Source of the DNA: Ascarosepion bandense
Lineage: Eukaryota; Mollusca; Cephalopoda; Sepiida; Sepiidae
Direction: 5' to 3'
Assembly (NCBI GenBank): GCA_037127315.1
Contig: JBBBDQ010000444.1
Span: 50,001-114,000, forward strand
Length of the DNA stretch: 64,000 nt
Of the stretch, positions 20,632 through 31,000 are shown piece after piece. Both the position numbers and the translations under genes were made by a program. Numbering within the stretch: the stretch's first letter is position 1; the number at the start of each line of letters is the position of its first letter. Below the pieces are notes generated by a model, which was not told the origin of the DNA, made no database searches, and was given only the letters and a program-made list of their open reading frames with translations.

Positions 20632-20885
20632 AAACATACCTTCGTCGCGATTATATTTAGAAAAATTATGTACATGTTCTAAAGTATAATTTATATATAT
20701 ATATAAAATTTAAATCCAGAAGAAAGTGACATGTAAGTAAAATTCCAAGGAAGTTCCTATTAATATTAATTGTTGAAAATTAAATATTAACACTGATCCA
20801 GTCTGAGGCATGAAAATAATTAAGATTATTTATTTACAGAGCCAAATATGTATTTATTTATTACATATAAAACTTCAAAAATTAC

Positions 20886-20937
20886 AAAGATCAAATGATC
20901 ATTTCAGCAAAATAAATTTGCTTCATCAGCAATCTTT
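20886..20937 (-). ncRNA. Hammerhead ribozyme candidate, family C left arm
   Basis: Minus strand, 52 nt: stem I AAAGATTG with TGATCTTT (six Watson-Crick pairs and two G-U pairs), core CTGATGA, stem II AGCAAA-TTTAT-TTTGCT (6 bp), GAAA, stem III the palindrome ATGATCAT, then T at the cleavage position (AUU triplet, permitted by the NUH rule). All elements of the hammerhead consensus are present in the right order. It is on the same strand as the Penelope-like ORF. Cleavage is not shown. Confidence 0.65.
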
Positions 20938-20982
20938 TTTATTATGGAACTCAAAAAAAGTTTTGAATTTTTCCATAATAAA

Positions 20983-21034
20983 AAGAATTGCTGATGAAGC
21001 AATTTTATTTTGCTGAAATGTTCATTTGATATAT
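20983..21034 (+). ncRNA. Hammerhead-like motif, family C right arm
   Basis: Core CTGATGA at 20991-20997, stem II AGCAA...TTGCT, GAAA at 21015-21018, stem III ATG-TT-CAT, T at 21026. Stem I (AAGAATTG with TGATAT) has mispairs, so this arm looks more decayed than the left one. Confidence 0.5.
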
Positions 21035-21057
21035 GTAATTTTCAAAGTTTTATATGT

Positions 21058-21289
21058 CATAAGCATATATAATTTCCTTTCTGTCATACTCAAAGATAGA
21101 GAGAGAAAAAGGAGCAATAGTGAAGCAGCATTTGCTCATTTCATTGAAGAGACAATAGTGACAGTGTCGATTCAGTTGATTCTCTTTATTACCAGTTATT
21201 AAAAAATTAGAAAGAAGCTATGTTTTCATCCATGATTGTATGACCCTAATAGGTATTTTATGGTATAGTTACACTTAGTCATAATTTCT
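21058..21289. other. Spacer between foldback and Penelope-like ORF
   Basis: Probably the 3' untranslated part of the Penelope-like element; contains a purine-rich stretch AAAGATAGAGAGAGAAAAAG. No other feature. Confidence 0.35.
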
Positions 21290-22010
21290 GTTCTTTCATT
21301 CAGTAATTCATTTTTGTTTGGGAATAGCATAATTTCTAACTTTTCTTCCTGTCACAGTCTACATATTTTGCCACCGTCGTAAGGCTTGGTTGTTTTCACT
21401 ATACTCCACATTATGTCTGGGGCTTTTCCATATTTTAATTTCAATTTCCACATGTGGCTAGCCAATTTTGCAAATTTTTTAAAAGTTTTCTAGTTTAAAT
21501 GTAGACCTGTGATTAAACCATCTGGTCTTAAAAGTATCTTTGATTGATCCCAAATATATTTTATTTTGACCATTTAAGTCCTGTACTTTTACTTTGTGAA
21601 TGACTTCTTTTGTATTACAAAGTGGGCATATATTTTTGTCCCTGCAGTTGCATTCCTTATTAATAATCTTGTTTTGTACGATGCTATTTAAATTTCTGTC
21701 ATTTTCTTTCTTTACAAAATTTTTTAAAGCTATAACTCAGTTTGATTGTATTCCTATTGAAAATTTTGTTTAGTTTTGAGCTTTTTGGAAAGTGTTTATT
21801 GATTAGTTTAAAAAATAGTTATTCTATTTTGGTTTTTAATTCTAAGTTAAATGGTGGTTTGAATCAGACAACATTTCGTTTTCTGTCATTGTTTATATTT
21901 GTCTGTTTAATTGGGGATTGTATTCTGAATATTCTTATGGCTAGATTTTCTTAGTACATCTTCACAGTTTCTTTTCTTTTCATCAAATATTGTTTTATAT
22001 ATATTTCCCT
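21290..22010 (-). pseudogene. Penelope-like element ORF, C-terminal part with GIY-YIG nuclease
   Basis: Translated on the minus strand with frameshifts, the region shows in order: RKRNVV(stop)FKPPFNLELKTKI and INKHFPKS.KLNKIFNRNT (about 21900-21740), then a cysteine motif KECNCRDKNICPLCN (about 21655), IYLGSIKDTFKTRWFNHRSTF (the nuclease core, about 21555-21490), HMWKLKLKYG..PDIMWSIVKTTKPY (about 21450-21380) and EEKLEIMLFPNKNELL (about 21345-21300). This order, reverse-transcriptase thumb/linker, CxC zinc motif and GIY-YIG endonuclease, is diagnostic for Penelope-like retroelements. At least three stops and two frameshifts make it non-functional, and the main reverse transcriptase palm is missing. 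Upstream (to about 22010) a weak continuation is seen. Confidence 0.8.
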
Positions 22011-22479
22011 CCTGTCACACTCTGGTGTTTTGGTTATTTTTTTTTCTTATATGTTAATGTAAGATACTCCATAGTAGGTACGTCAGTTATATGTTGCCAT
22101 CATTTTAGATAGCAATCGATATAAATATTTTGTCGTCATTTTTAATGGCATGGGGCTCACTCATTTATAATCGTAACGCTGTGTTTTTAGAATATTAGAA
22201 ATATCAGATAATAAGGAGAGCTATCAGCTGAAATACAGTGATATAGCCAACAAAAATTAGGATGTTAATCTAAAAAGAGTTCACAGAATGATGTTATTAT
22301 GAGTTATTACTATTAGAATTTCAGGCAATATTTTTCAAGTTCATTTAATTGGCGGTTTGGGAAACAATATTGTATTACCAATTGACCAGTCTGCTACCAT
22401 AGATTAACATTTTAACACGGTTTCATCATTCCAGCAATACCTTTTTTAATATCAAAGTTTACTCTGTACAAGGATGGAG
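22011..22479. other. No gene seen
   Basis: AT-rich sequence, nothing recognised. Confidence 0.4.
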
Positions 22480-22810
22480 AGCCACTCAACGTAGGGTTAT
22501 GAGGATAAGGAGGATAGATAGCGATTGACACTTTAAGTGGTTAAGGAAGTAGTCAGAAAAGCATCGACACAGAAGTCTTTTCTTAAAAGTAGCCCTTCTT
22601 TAGAAAAAGCGGAGTAGGACTTTTTCTTTATATTTAGTTTATGGGGGAAATTAAGGTGATTTGAATCTGTGGACATGGTGTGTTCAAGCTGTAAATGTCT
22701 GAACTGATGGACCTAAGGAATGCAGCCCATCTGAACATTTACCATGGATTTACTGCTCGTGGAGCAATAGGCTTGTAATGTTGCATCTGGTTGAACGAGA
22801 TAGTGGAATA
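22480..22810 (-). pseudogene. LINE family J 3' remnant, heavily decayed
   Basis: Reverse complement of the J-family C-terminus in outline (GAGCCACTCAAC..GGGTTATG, AAGCATCGACACAGAAGTCT, AAGTAGCCCTTCTTTAGAAA). Comparable to 12470-12840. No open frame. Confidence 0.3.
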
Positions 22811-22849
22811 TGTCATTCACCACAAGATGATGTAAGCATCTTTTTTAAT

Positions 22850-23400
22850 TTTTTTTTTTTTAATCAATTTACACCAAGTAAAGGAACAATGCCACTAAGA
22901 TGCATGGGGCTTCTGGAAATGAAAGAGAATTAAAAGACTTTAGAAGGGACTTAAAACCCAATTCTAAACAGGAAACAACGGATAAACCTTTACTCCTGTT
23001 CAAAAGACTAGGGAGGTGTGTGAAGTGAATGATAGGCCAACATATTTACATCTATTTAGGAAAAATAAATATTCAATAAAATTTCAGAGTTTAGGCAGAG
23101 ACATTGGAAGTATAATATTGAAATAGACTTTAGAAAAAACTGAAAACCCAATGTTAAACAAGGAACAATGGATCAAACTCTACTCCTGCTCAAGACACCA
23201 GAGAGGAGAGTAACGTGGATGATAGGCCAACCTATCTGCTCCTATTTCGAAAAAATAAGTAGTCAATAAAATTTGAGAGTTTAAGCAGAGACATTAAAAG
23301 TTTAGTGTTGAGATAGATTTTGAAAGGAACTGAAAACTCAATTCTAAACAAGGGATAAACCTCTACCCCTGTTCTAAAGACCTGATAAGGAGTTTCACTA
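22850..23400 (-). mobile_element. Old tandem array of P repeats, about three units
   Basis: The plus strand shows poly-T, ATCAATTTACACCAAGTAAA (P-type tail in reverse) and GATGCATGGGGCTTCTG, then three diverged repeats of 'CCCAATTCTAAACAGGAAAC...ACTCCTGTTCAAAAGAC...GTGAATGATAGGCCAAC' at about 22955, 23140 and 23340. These match the reverse complement of the P unit. Each unit is about 190 bp. Confidence 0.55.
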
Positions 23401-24177
23401 TGAGGTCTGGAGCGAGGTCAGACCTTGCAGTGACATCTCATGTAAAAACAATTAGTGTTAAATATGAATTTATTATTTTTCTTTTTTAACGCGTTAAATA
23501 TGAATTTACTATTTTCTTAAAGTTTTTCCGTGAGATGTTTGAAACCTGATGTCTTACTGATGCTAAGATGGCAAACGATGAATTCTTTTGCATACATATT
23601 TCAGTCACTAAATGAAGCAGCTATTTTGGAACAGTGTTCATAATCTATTTTACTGTATCCCATAATTGTTGTTACATTTCTACACATAATTCATGCACTA
23701 AATGTAGCAACTTTTATGGGACAGTGTCAATAATCTATAAAATCTTTTGGCTTGCAGTAACCAATTAGCACCAAAATTTATATTCTTTAAATGAGAGATA
23801 TCCGGTTCTCCAAGAATATATGCCATTCCAGCCATTTTTCTGGAAGTAAAGATATGGGGAGAAAATATCATTTAAGACTGTCTGATTATCAGGTATTGTC
23901 GACACACCTCTTGGCAGCTTATTAGCTTGGAACATCTCGCATTTGAAATATTTTTCTGACTATAATTGCTTTGTTAGTAAGAGGCAAAACCTCTACAATT
24001 TCTGCTTCCTAATGAAGCCGACGTAAAATGATAAGTTAAAAATAGAAACATTTTCTTAGAAACTGAATCATTTTCAAAAATGTGTTTATGCAGATAAACA
24101 GATGCATATTTGTAAACTTTGTTTTTATTTGAATCTTTGTATTGTGCATAATACTCTGAGAAAAATATGGCCCTCAT
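23401..24177. other. Spacer with isolated relatives of the 87 bp unit
   Basis: A short duplication TTAAATATGAATTTA(T/C)TATTTTC lies at 23458 and 23484. At 23585-23745 a diverged copy of the 87 bp unit is seen (CACTAAATGAAGCAGCTATT, CATAATTGTTGTTACATTTC, GCACTAAATGTAGCAACTTT). No gene. Confidence 0.5.
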
Positions 24178-25090
24178 CCCATAACTGTTGTTACATTTGC
24201 ATACATATTTCATGTACTAAATGTAGCAACTATTACGGGACAGTGTTCATAATCTATTTTACTCCATTCTATAATTGTTATTATATTTGCATACACATTT
24301 CATTCACTAAATGTCACAACTGTTATGAGACAGAGCTAGTATTATTTTAACTAACCCATAATAGTTTTTACATTTGCATACACATTTCATTCACTAAATG
24401 TCACAACTGTTATGGGTCAGAGCTAGTATTATTTTAACTAACCCATAATAGTTTTTACATTTGCATACACATTTCATTCACTAAATGTCACAACTGTTAT
24501 GAGACAGAGCTAGTATTATTTTAACTAACCCATAATAGTTTTTACATTTGCATACACATTTCATTCACTAAATGTCACAACTGTTATGGGTCAGAGCTAG
24601 TATTATTTTAACTAACCCATAATAGTTTTTACATTTGCATACACATTTCATTCACTAAATGTCACAACTGTTATGAGACAGAGCTAGTATTATTTTAACT
24701 AACCCATAATAGTTTTTACATTTGCATACACATTTCATTCACTAAATGTCACAACTGTTATGGGTCAGAGCTAGTATTATTTTAACTAACCCATAATAGT
24801 TTTTACATTTGCATACACATTTCATTCACTAAATGTCACAACTGTTATGAGACAGAGCTAGTATTATTTTAACTAACCCATAATAGTTTTTACATTTGCA
24901 TACACATTTCATTCACTAAATGTCACAACTGTTATGAGACAGAGCTAGTATTATTTTAACTAACCCATAATAGTTTTTACATTTGCATACACATTTCATT
25001 CACTAAATGTCACAACTGTTATGGGACAGAGCTAGTATTATTTTAACTAACCCATAATAGTTTTTACACTTGCATACACATTTCCTATAC
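24178..25090 (+). repeat. 87 bp satellite with dimeric higher-order pattern
   Basis: Unit landmark ACCCATAATAG at 24354, 24441, 24528 and so on, exactly 87 bp apart, after a more diverged lead-in at 24178-24353. Units alternate between GAGACAGAGC and GGGTCAGAGC after TGTTAT in the order A-B-A-B-A-B-A-A, then GGGACAG, giving a 174 bp higher-order unit for most of the array. Confidence 0.9.
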
Positions 25091-25139
25091 AAAAACCACA
25101 ACTGTTATCAGACAAAAATAGCATTTAAAAGATGTAATT

Positions 25140-26935
25140 TTCAAAGAAAATCCATGTGTATCTATTTATTGATATTTACTAATCTCATTACTGAATAGTC
25201 AAATTATAGGGCCTGTGATGATTTTGTTGTATCAGCTTTCCATGTTCATTAAGAAAGATCAGATATGAAATTTGATTTCAAACACTACTTAAAGCAATAA
25301 AAAATTTATGATTCAGTTTATAGCTTCAACAGAAGTCTTAACACAGTTTTCACACTGTCTTTCCCCAAAATGTGGAGACTGTTGAGCATCTCCATCAATT
25401 CTTTGTGTTGTATCTTGTAGATAGTCAATAAAACATAGGTACAAGTCTTTCTTCATTTGTATTGCCCTTTCGGGAGAGCATCCTTTTACCCACTATATAA
25501 AAGGTGTAAACCAGAAGAATATTAACTCATAAACAATTGCTAATGAAATATTCTGTGAAATAGTTCATCTGTGAGGCTGAGACTGAAAAATCACCTTAAC
25601 AAATTGACCTCCAGAGGTCAATTATGAAATCTGACTTCAAACACCAACTTTATAATAGCCAGCTGAGGCAATAAAAAATTTTATGATTCAGTTTATAGCT
25701 TCAACAAAAGTCTTAACACAGTTTTTACATTAAATGTATCACTGCAAATAAACTTATTGTTGGTACAAGCAGATGAAAATCTATCAGAAAATGCCAAGCA
25801 CAAGATAACTCATAACGAGCATCATAATTTAAAAAAATGCCAACCATTAATTATTTTGTGGTTGGGAATTAATGTGGTGAGAAAGACTGGCCAAACATTC
25901 CCAAAATGAAGCTACATTTTGCAAATACAGTTTTAGTATTTGTATTATAAACTCTTTGCTATTTTATAAAATTTTCACTAAAGTAGGCTTTGTTTTCTGT
26001 GGCTAGTGCAAATTGGTTATTTACATTTCCCAACCTTATATCTGATTGGAGGCATGTCACTTGAACACGTTGACTGGCAGAGATCAATTCTGAAATCTGA
26101 TTTTATATTAAGCCAATTTGAGCAACAAAATTTTTTCATGAGTTGATTTATAGTTTCAACTAAAAGCTTAACATTGTTTTCACACTAAAAGTCAGTCAGT
26201 TAAGTGCCATACGTGATATACACTTAGGCGATCATGTCTCAAAAGAGACATGACTGACTAGGCAGAAGATTATCCCACAGTAGGTTGCCATTGCTTTCTG
26301 CAGTAGACTGGTTGCCAGCCAAGGCTATAGAACCCAATCTGTCATGTTATTTAACCCATAACTGGGGGGAAGACCAAGGGTATTTGCGTGTAAGTGAATG
26401 CAAGGAATTCTGCTGAAATTCAAACTCGGCTCCTCACTTTCCTCGTTCCGAGTCGATATCCACTGTGCCACGATGCACATCACACAAAGTATCACTACAA
26501 AAAACTAATTGTTGGTGCCGACAGATGAAAATACCAAGCACATGACAACTTATAGTAAGCATTATAATAAAAAAATGCCAATGTGTAACAAAGACTGACT
26601 GAATATGACCCAGAATTACAGTAAATTTTTACCAATTTTGTCATTCAATTACCCGCTATATAAAAAGTGTAAACTAGAAAAATATTAACTAATAAACATT
26701 TGCTAATAAAATATTCTGTGAAATAGTTCAACTGTGAGGCTAAAATCCCCTTAACATGATGACTGCTAGAGGTCAATTGTGGAACCTGACTTCAAATGCC
26801 AACTTTATAATAGCCAGCTTAGGCAATGAAAAATTTTATGATTCAGTTTATAGCTTCAACTGAAATCTTAACATTGTTTTCATCACTGCAAATAGTTGTT
26901 GGCCCAGCAGATCATGGTTTAGTCATAAGTTATCT
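25140..26935 (+). repeat. Tandem array of about 375-455 bp units, diverged, with SINE insertion
   Basis: Landmark ATGATTCAGTTTATAGCTTC occurs at 25309, 25684, 26138 (degenerate) and 26838. Associated landmarks are CTATATAAAAGGTGTAAAC, AATATTCTGTGAAATAGTTC, GACCTCCAGAGGTCAATT and ATCACTGCAAATA. The last interval is lengthened by the SINE at 26191-26481. Divergence is considerable, so this is an old array. Confidence 0.7.
26191..26481 (-). mobile_element. tRNA-headed SINE, family Q, in tandem array
   Basis: Minus orientation with intact hairpin CATGTCTCAAAAGAGACATG and head CACTGTGCCACGATGCACATC. Flanks CACACTAAAAG and CACACAAAG look like an imperfect target duplication. It splits the third unit of the surrounding tandem array. 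Confidence 0.85.
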
Positions 26936-27049
26936 TTTAATTAATCAACTTCATGATTAAAAAAAATAAAGTACAAAATTTTATTTTAATCAGTTGTATC
27001 TGTAATGCATTGGTGAGGAGTAAGTTTCACTTGAGCAGCTACTTCCTGG

Positions 27050-27310
27050 AGTCAAGTGGATAAGAGATGGGGATTGATATTGCATTTAAATTCCTGGAGG
27101 TTGTAGCCGTCAGGAAAGCAAGTAAATGGAAGGGAGTTCCACAGGCAGGAATCGCAAGAAAATAAACTGCTAGAGTAGAATTGTTGGCTGCATTTGGTTG
27201 ATCTAACTATAAATGGGTGGGACCCTGTTGCCAGTCTGGTTGCATGAGTAAATTCTTGTGGTGGGGGCACCAATGACTTATTGGAAAGCTGATACATTTA
27301 AATAAACTCC
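27050..27310 (-). pseudogene. LINE family J C-terminus
   Basis: An 81-codon minus-strand frame (27052-27297) shows SLVPPPQEFTHATRLATGS, HPFIVRSTKC, FYSSSLF, LWNSLPFTCFPDGYNLQEF and ends with a stop. This is the same C-terminal segment as 59863-60201, with few differences. The copy is 5'-truncated and lacks the long 3' tail seen elsewhere. The frame is intact but far too short to function. Confidence 0.65.
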
Positions 27311-27384
27311 TGCAGGTTTTGATCTGAAAAACTTTTCAGTGGACTCTTAAATCTGGTTTGTCTTATGGGAAGTTTCCCCATTAA

Positions 27385-27676
27385 GATGTGCATTGTGATG
27401 CAGCAGATATTGGTTTCGAACAAGAAGTTGAAAAGTTGAGATTGAATTTATTGCATTCACATATGTGTAAATACCCTTGGGAAAGGTATGAATCTGTCAC
27501 TTCTTCCTGTAATTATAGGTTAAATAGCCAAACAGATTGGGTTCTATAGCCTTGTTTGGCAACCAGTCTACTGCAGGAAGTAATGGCAACTTACTGATGG
27601 AAAATCTTCTGCCCAGTCAGTTATCTCGTTTGAGACATGATCGCTCAAGCTTGTATCACATATGGCACTTAACTGA
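27385..27676 (+). mobile_element. tRNA-headed SINE, family Q, degraded
   Basis: GATGTGCATTGTGATGCAGC head with a small deletion between the boxes, ACAGATTGGGTTCTATAGCC body, terminal ATGGCACTTAACTGA. Several substitutions in both promoter boxes suggest an old copy. Confidence 0.75.
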
Positions 27677-27807
27677 TTTCTCCATCAAAGCATTTTTCAG
27701 TGACTAGAAAAGGTAATCAGCTGGTTTAAAGTCATGTGAATCTGGTGGATGGGAAAACAAAATTGACCAATTTCAAAATCTTTTCCCTGTGCTTTTTTGT
27801 TTTTTTT

Positions 27808-27850
<43 letters not shown>

Positions 27851-28095
27851 TTTTGTCATAGAGGAAAAAAAATTCTATTTACAACTGCTGGGATCTTTTT
27901 GACAAAATCTTATGGATATGTTGCAACTGCTGGATATATAAATGTGCATGTAGTGCTTCATTGCATTTTAAGGATTCTAAATTAATAATACTTCATGATT
28001 TCACTATACACACGCCCTTTTTTTCAGAAGAGATCAGTTTTTTTTGGAGTGCATAATTATAACTGAAATTCATATTGCTATACTTTCTCTTTATA
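27677..28095. other. Spacer with (GT)n microsatellite
   Basis: (GT)19 at 27811-27848. The 62-codon frame overlapping it is an artefact. The stretch ends in TTATATA at the mariner insertion point. Confidence 0.6.
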
Positions 28096-31000
28096 TAAGG
28101 GTCATTCAATAAATAAGGTGAATGTTTCGGTATAAGGACTTCTACGAGGGTCATTCAATAAATAAGGTGAATTTTCCGGTATAAGGACTTCTACGAGGGT
28201 CATTCAATAAATAAGGTGAATGTTTCGGTATAAGGACTTCTACGAGGGTCATTCAATAAATAAGGTGAATGTTTCGGTATAAGGACTTCTACGAGGGTCA
28301 TTCAATAAATAAGGTGAATTTTCCGGTATAAGGACTTCTACGAGGGTCATTCAATAAATAAGGTGAATGTTTCGGTATAAGGACTTCTACGAGGGTCATT
28401 CAATAAATAAGGTGAATGTTTCGGTATAAGGACTTCTACGAGGGTCATTCAATAAATAAGGTGAATTTTCCGGTATAAGGACTTCTACGAGGGTCATTCA
28501 ATAAATAAGGTGAATTTTTCGGTATAAGGACTTCTACGAGGGTCATTCAATAAATAAGGTGAATGTTTCGGTATAAGGACTTCTACGGGGGTCATTCAAT
28601 AAATAAGGTGAATGTTTCGGTATAAGGACTTCTACGGGGGTCATTCAATAAATAAGGTGAATGTTTCGGTATAAGGACATCTACGAGGGTCATTCAATAA
28701 ATAAGGTGAATTTTTCGGTATAAGGACTTCTACGAGGGTCATTCAATAAATAAGGTGAATTTATCGGTATAAGGACTTACGAGTGGTCATTCAATAAATA
28801 AGGTGAATTTATCGGTATAAGGACTTCTACGTAGGTCATTCAATAAATAAGGTGAATTTATCGGTATAAGGATTTACGTAGGTCATTCACAATAAGGTGG
28901 AATTTATCGGTATAAGGACTTCTACGAGGGTCATTCAACAAATAAGGTGAATTCCTCTGCATAAGGACTTCTACGAGGGTCATTCAATAAATAAGGTGAA
29001 TGTTTCTGCATAAGGACTTTTACGAGGGTCATTCAATAAATAAGGTGAATGTTTTGCATAAGGACTTCTACGAGGGTCATTCAATAAATAAGGTGCACTT
29101 TCCGGTATAAGGACTTCTACGAGTATTTGTCCATTAAATAAGGTGAATGTTTCGGTATAAGGACTCTCTACGAGGGTCATTCAATAAATAAGGTGAATGT
29201 TTTAAAAGGGACTTACTTAGGTCATTCAATAAATAAGGTGAATTTTCCGGTATAAGGACTTACGAGGGTCATTCAATAAATAAGGTGAATGTTTCGGTAT
29301 AAGGACTCTACGAGGGTCATTCATCAAATAAGGTGAATGTTTCGGTATAAGGACTTCTACGAGGGTCATTCAATAACAAGGTGAATTTTCCGGTATAAGG
29401 ACTTCTACGAGGGTCATTCAATAAATAAGGTGAATTTTTCGGTATAAGGACTTCTCACGAGGGTCATTCAATAAATAAGGTGAATGTTTCGATAAGGACT
29501 TACCGGGGTCATTCAATAAATAAGGTGAATGTTTCGGTATAAGGACTTCACGGGGTCATTCAATAAATAAGGTGAATGTTTCGGTATAAGGACATTCAGT
29601 CATTCAATAAATATGAATTTTCTGTATATGGACTTCTACGGAGGGTCATTCAATAAATAAGGTGGACTGACTTGAGAAGGACTTCACGAGGGTCATTCAA
29701 TAAATAAGGTGAATTTATCGGTATAAGGACTTCTACGAGGGTCATTCAATAAATAAGGTGAATTTATCGGTATAAGGACTTCTACGAGGGTCATCTAATA
29801 AATAATGGTGAATTTATCGGTATAAGGACTTCTACGAGGGTCATTCAATAAATAAGGTGAATTTTCCGGTATAAGGACTTCTACGAGGGTCATTCAATAA
29901 ATAAGGTGAATGTTTCGGTATGGAAGGACCCCCACGAGGGTCATTCAATAAATACAGGAATGTTTCGGTATAAGGACTTCTACGCAGGGTCATTCAATAA
30001 ATAAGGCGAATTTTCCGGTATAAGGACTTCTACGAGGTCATTCAATAAATAAGGTGAATTTTTCTCAGAGGTGATTCCCTACGCAGGTCATTCAATAAAT
30101 AAGGTGAATGTTTCGGTATAAGGACTTCTACGGGGGTCATTCAATAAATAAGTGTGAATGTTTCATAAGGACTTCTACGGGGGTCATTCAATAAATAAGG
30201 TGAATGTTTCGGTATAAGGACACATCTACGAGGGTCATTCAATAAATAAGGTAATTTTCAGTAGGTACTCTACGAGGGTCATTCAATAAATAAGGTGAAT
30301 TTATCGGTATATGACTTCTAACAGGGTCATTCAATAAATAAGGTGAATTTATCGGTATAAGGACTTCTACGAGGGTCATTCAATAACAAGGTGAATTTAT
30401 CGGTATATGGACTTCTACGCAGGGTCATTCAATAAATAAGGTGAATTTATCGGTATAAGGACTTCACGAGGGTCATTCAATAAATAAGGTGAATTTATCG
30501 GTATAAGGACTCTACGAGGGTCATTCAAGAATAAATAAGGTGAATTTATCGGTATAAGCATCTCTACGAGGGTCATTCAATAAATAAGGTGAATTTATCG
30601 GTATAAGGACTTCTACGAGGGCTTGTTCAATAAATAAGGTGAATGTTTTATATAAGGACTTCTACGAGGGTCATTCAATAAATAAGTGAATTTTTCGTGT
30701 ATAAGGACTTCTACGAGGGTCATTCAATAAATAAGGTGAATGTTTCTGCATAAGGACTTCTACGGGGTCATTCAATAAATAAGGTGAATGTTTCCGGTAT
30801 AAGGACCTCTACGGGGGGTCATTCAATAAATAAGGTGAATGTTTCGGTATAAGGACATCTACGAGGGTCATTCAATAAATAAGGTGAATTTTTCGGTATA
30901 AGGACTTACTATGGTCATTCCTTAATAAATAAGGTGAATTTATCGGTATAAGGACTTCTACGAGGGTCATTCAATAAATAAGGTGAATTTATCGGTGTTG

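Larger units (their letters stand above)
20863..21057. mobile_element. Foldback element, family C, with divergent hammerhead motifs
   Basis: Inverted repeat of about 86 bp arms (20863-20948 and 20972-21057) around about 23 bp. Arm landmarks: ACATATAAAACTT, ATTTCAGCAAAATAAATTTG, CTTCATCAGCAAT, TTATTATGGA. Hammerhead-like motifs read outward in both arms. It lies about 230 bp downstream, in the sense of transcription, of the Penelope-like ORF remnant at 21290-22010 and is plausibly its terminal repeat. Confidence 0.75.
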
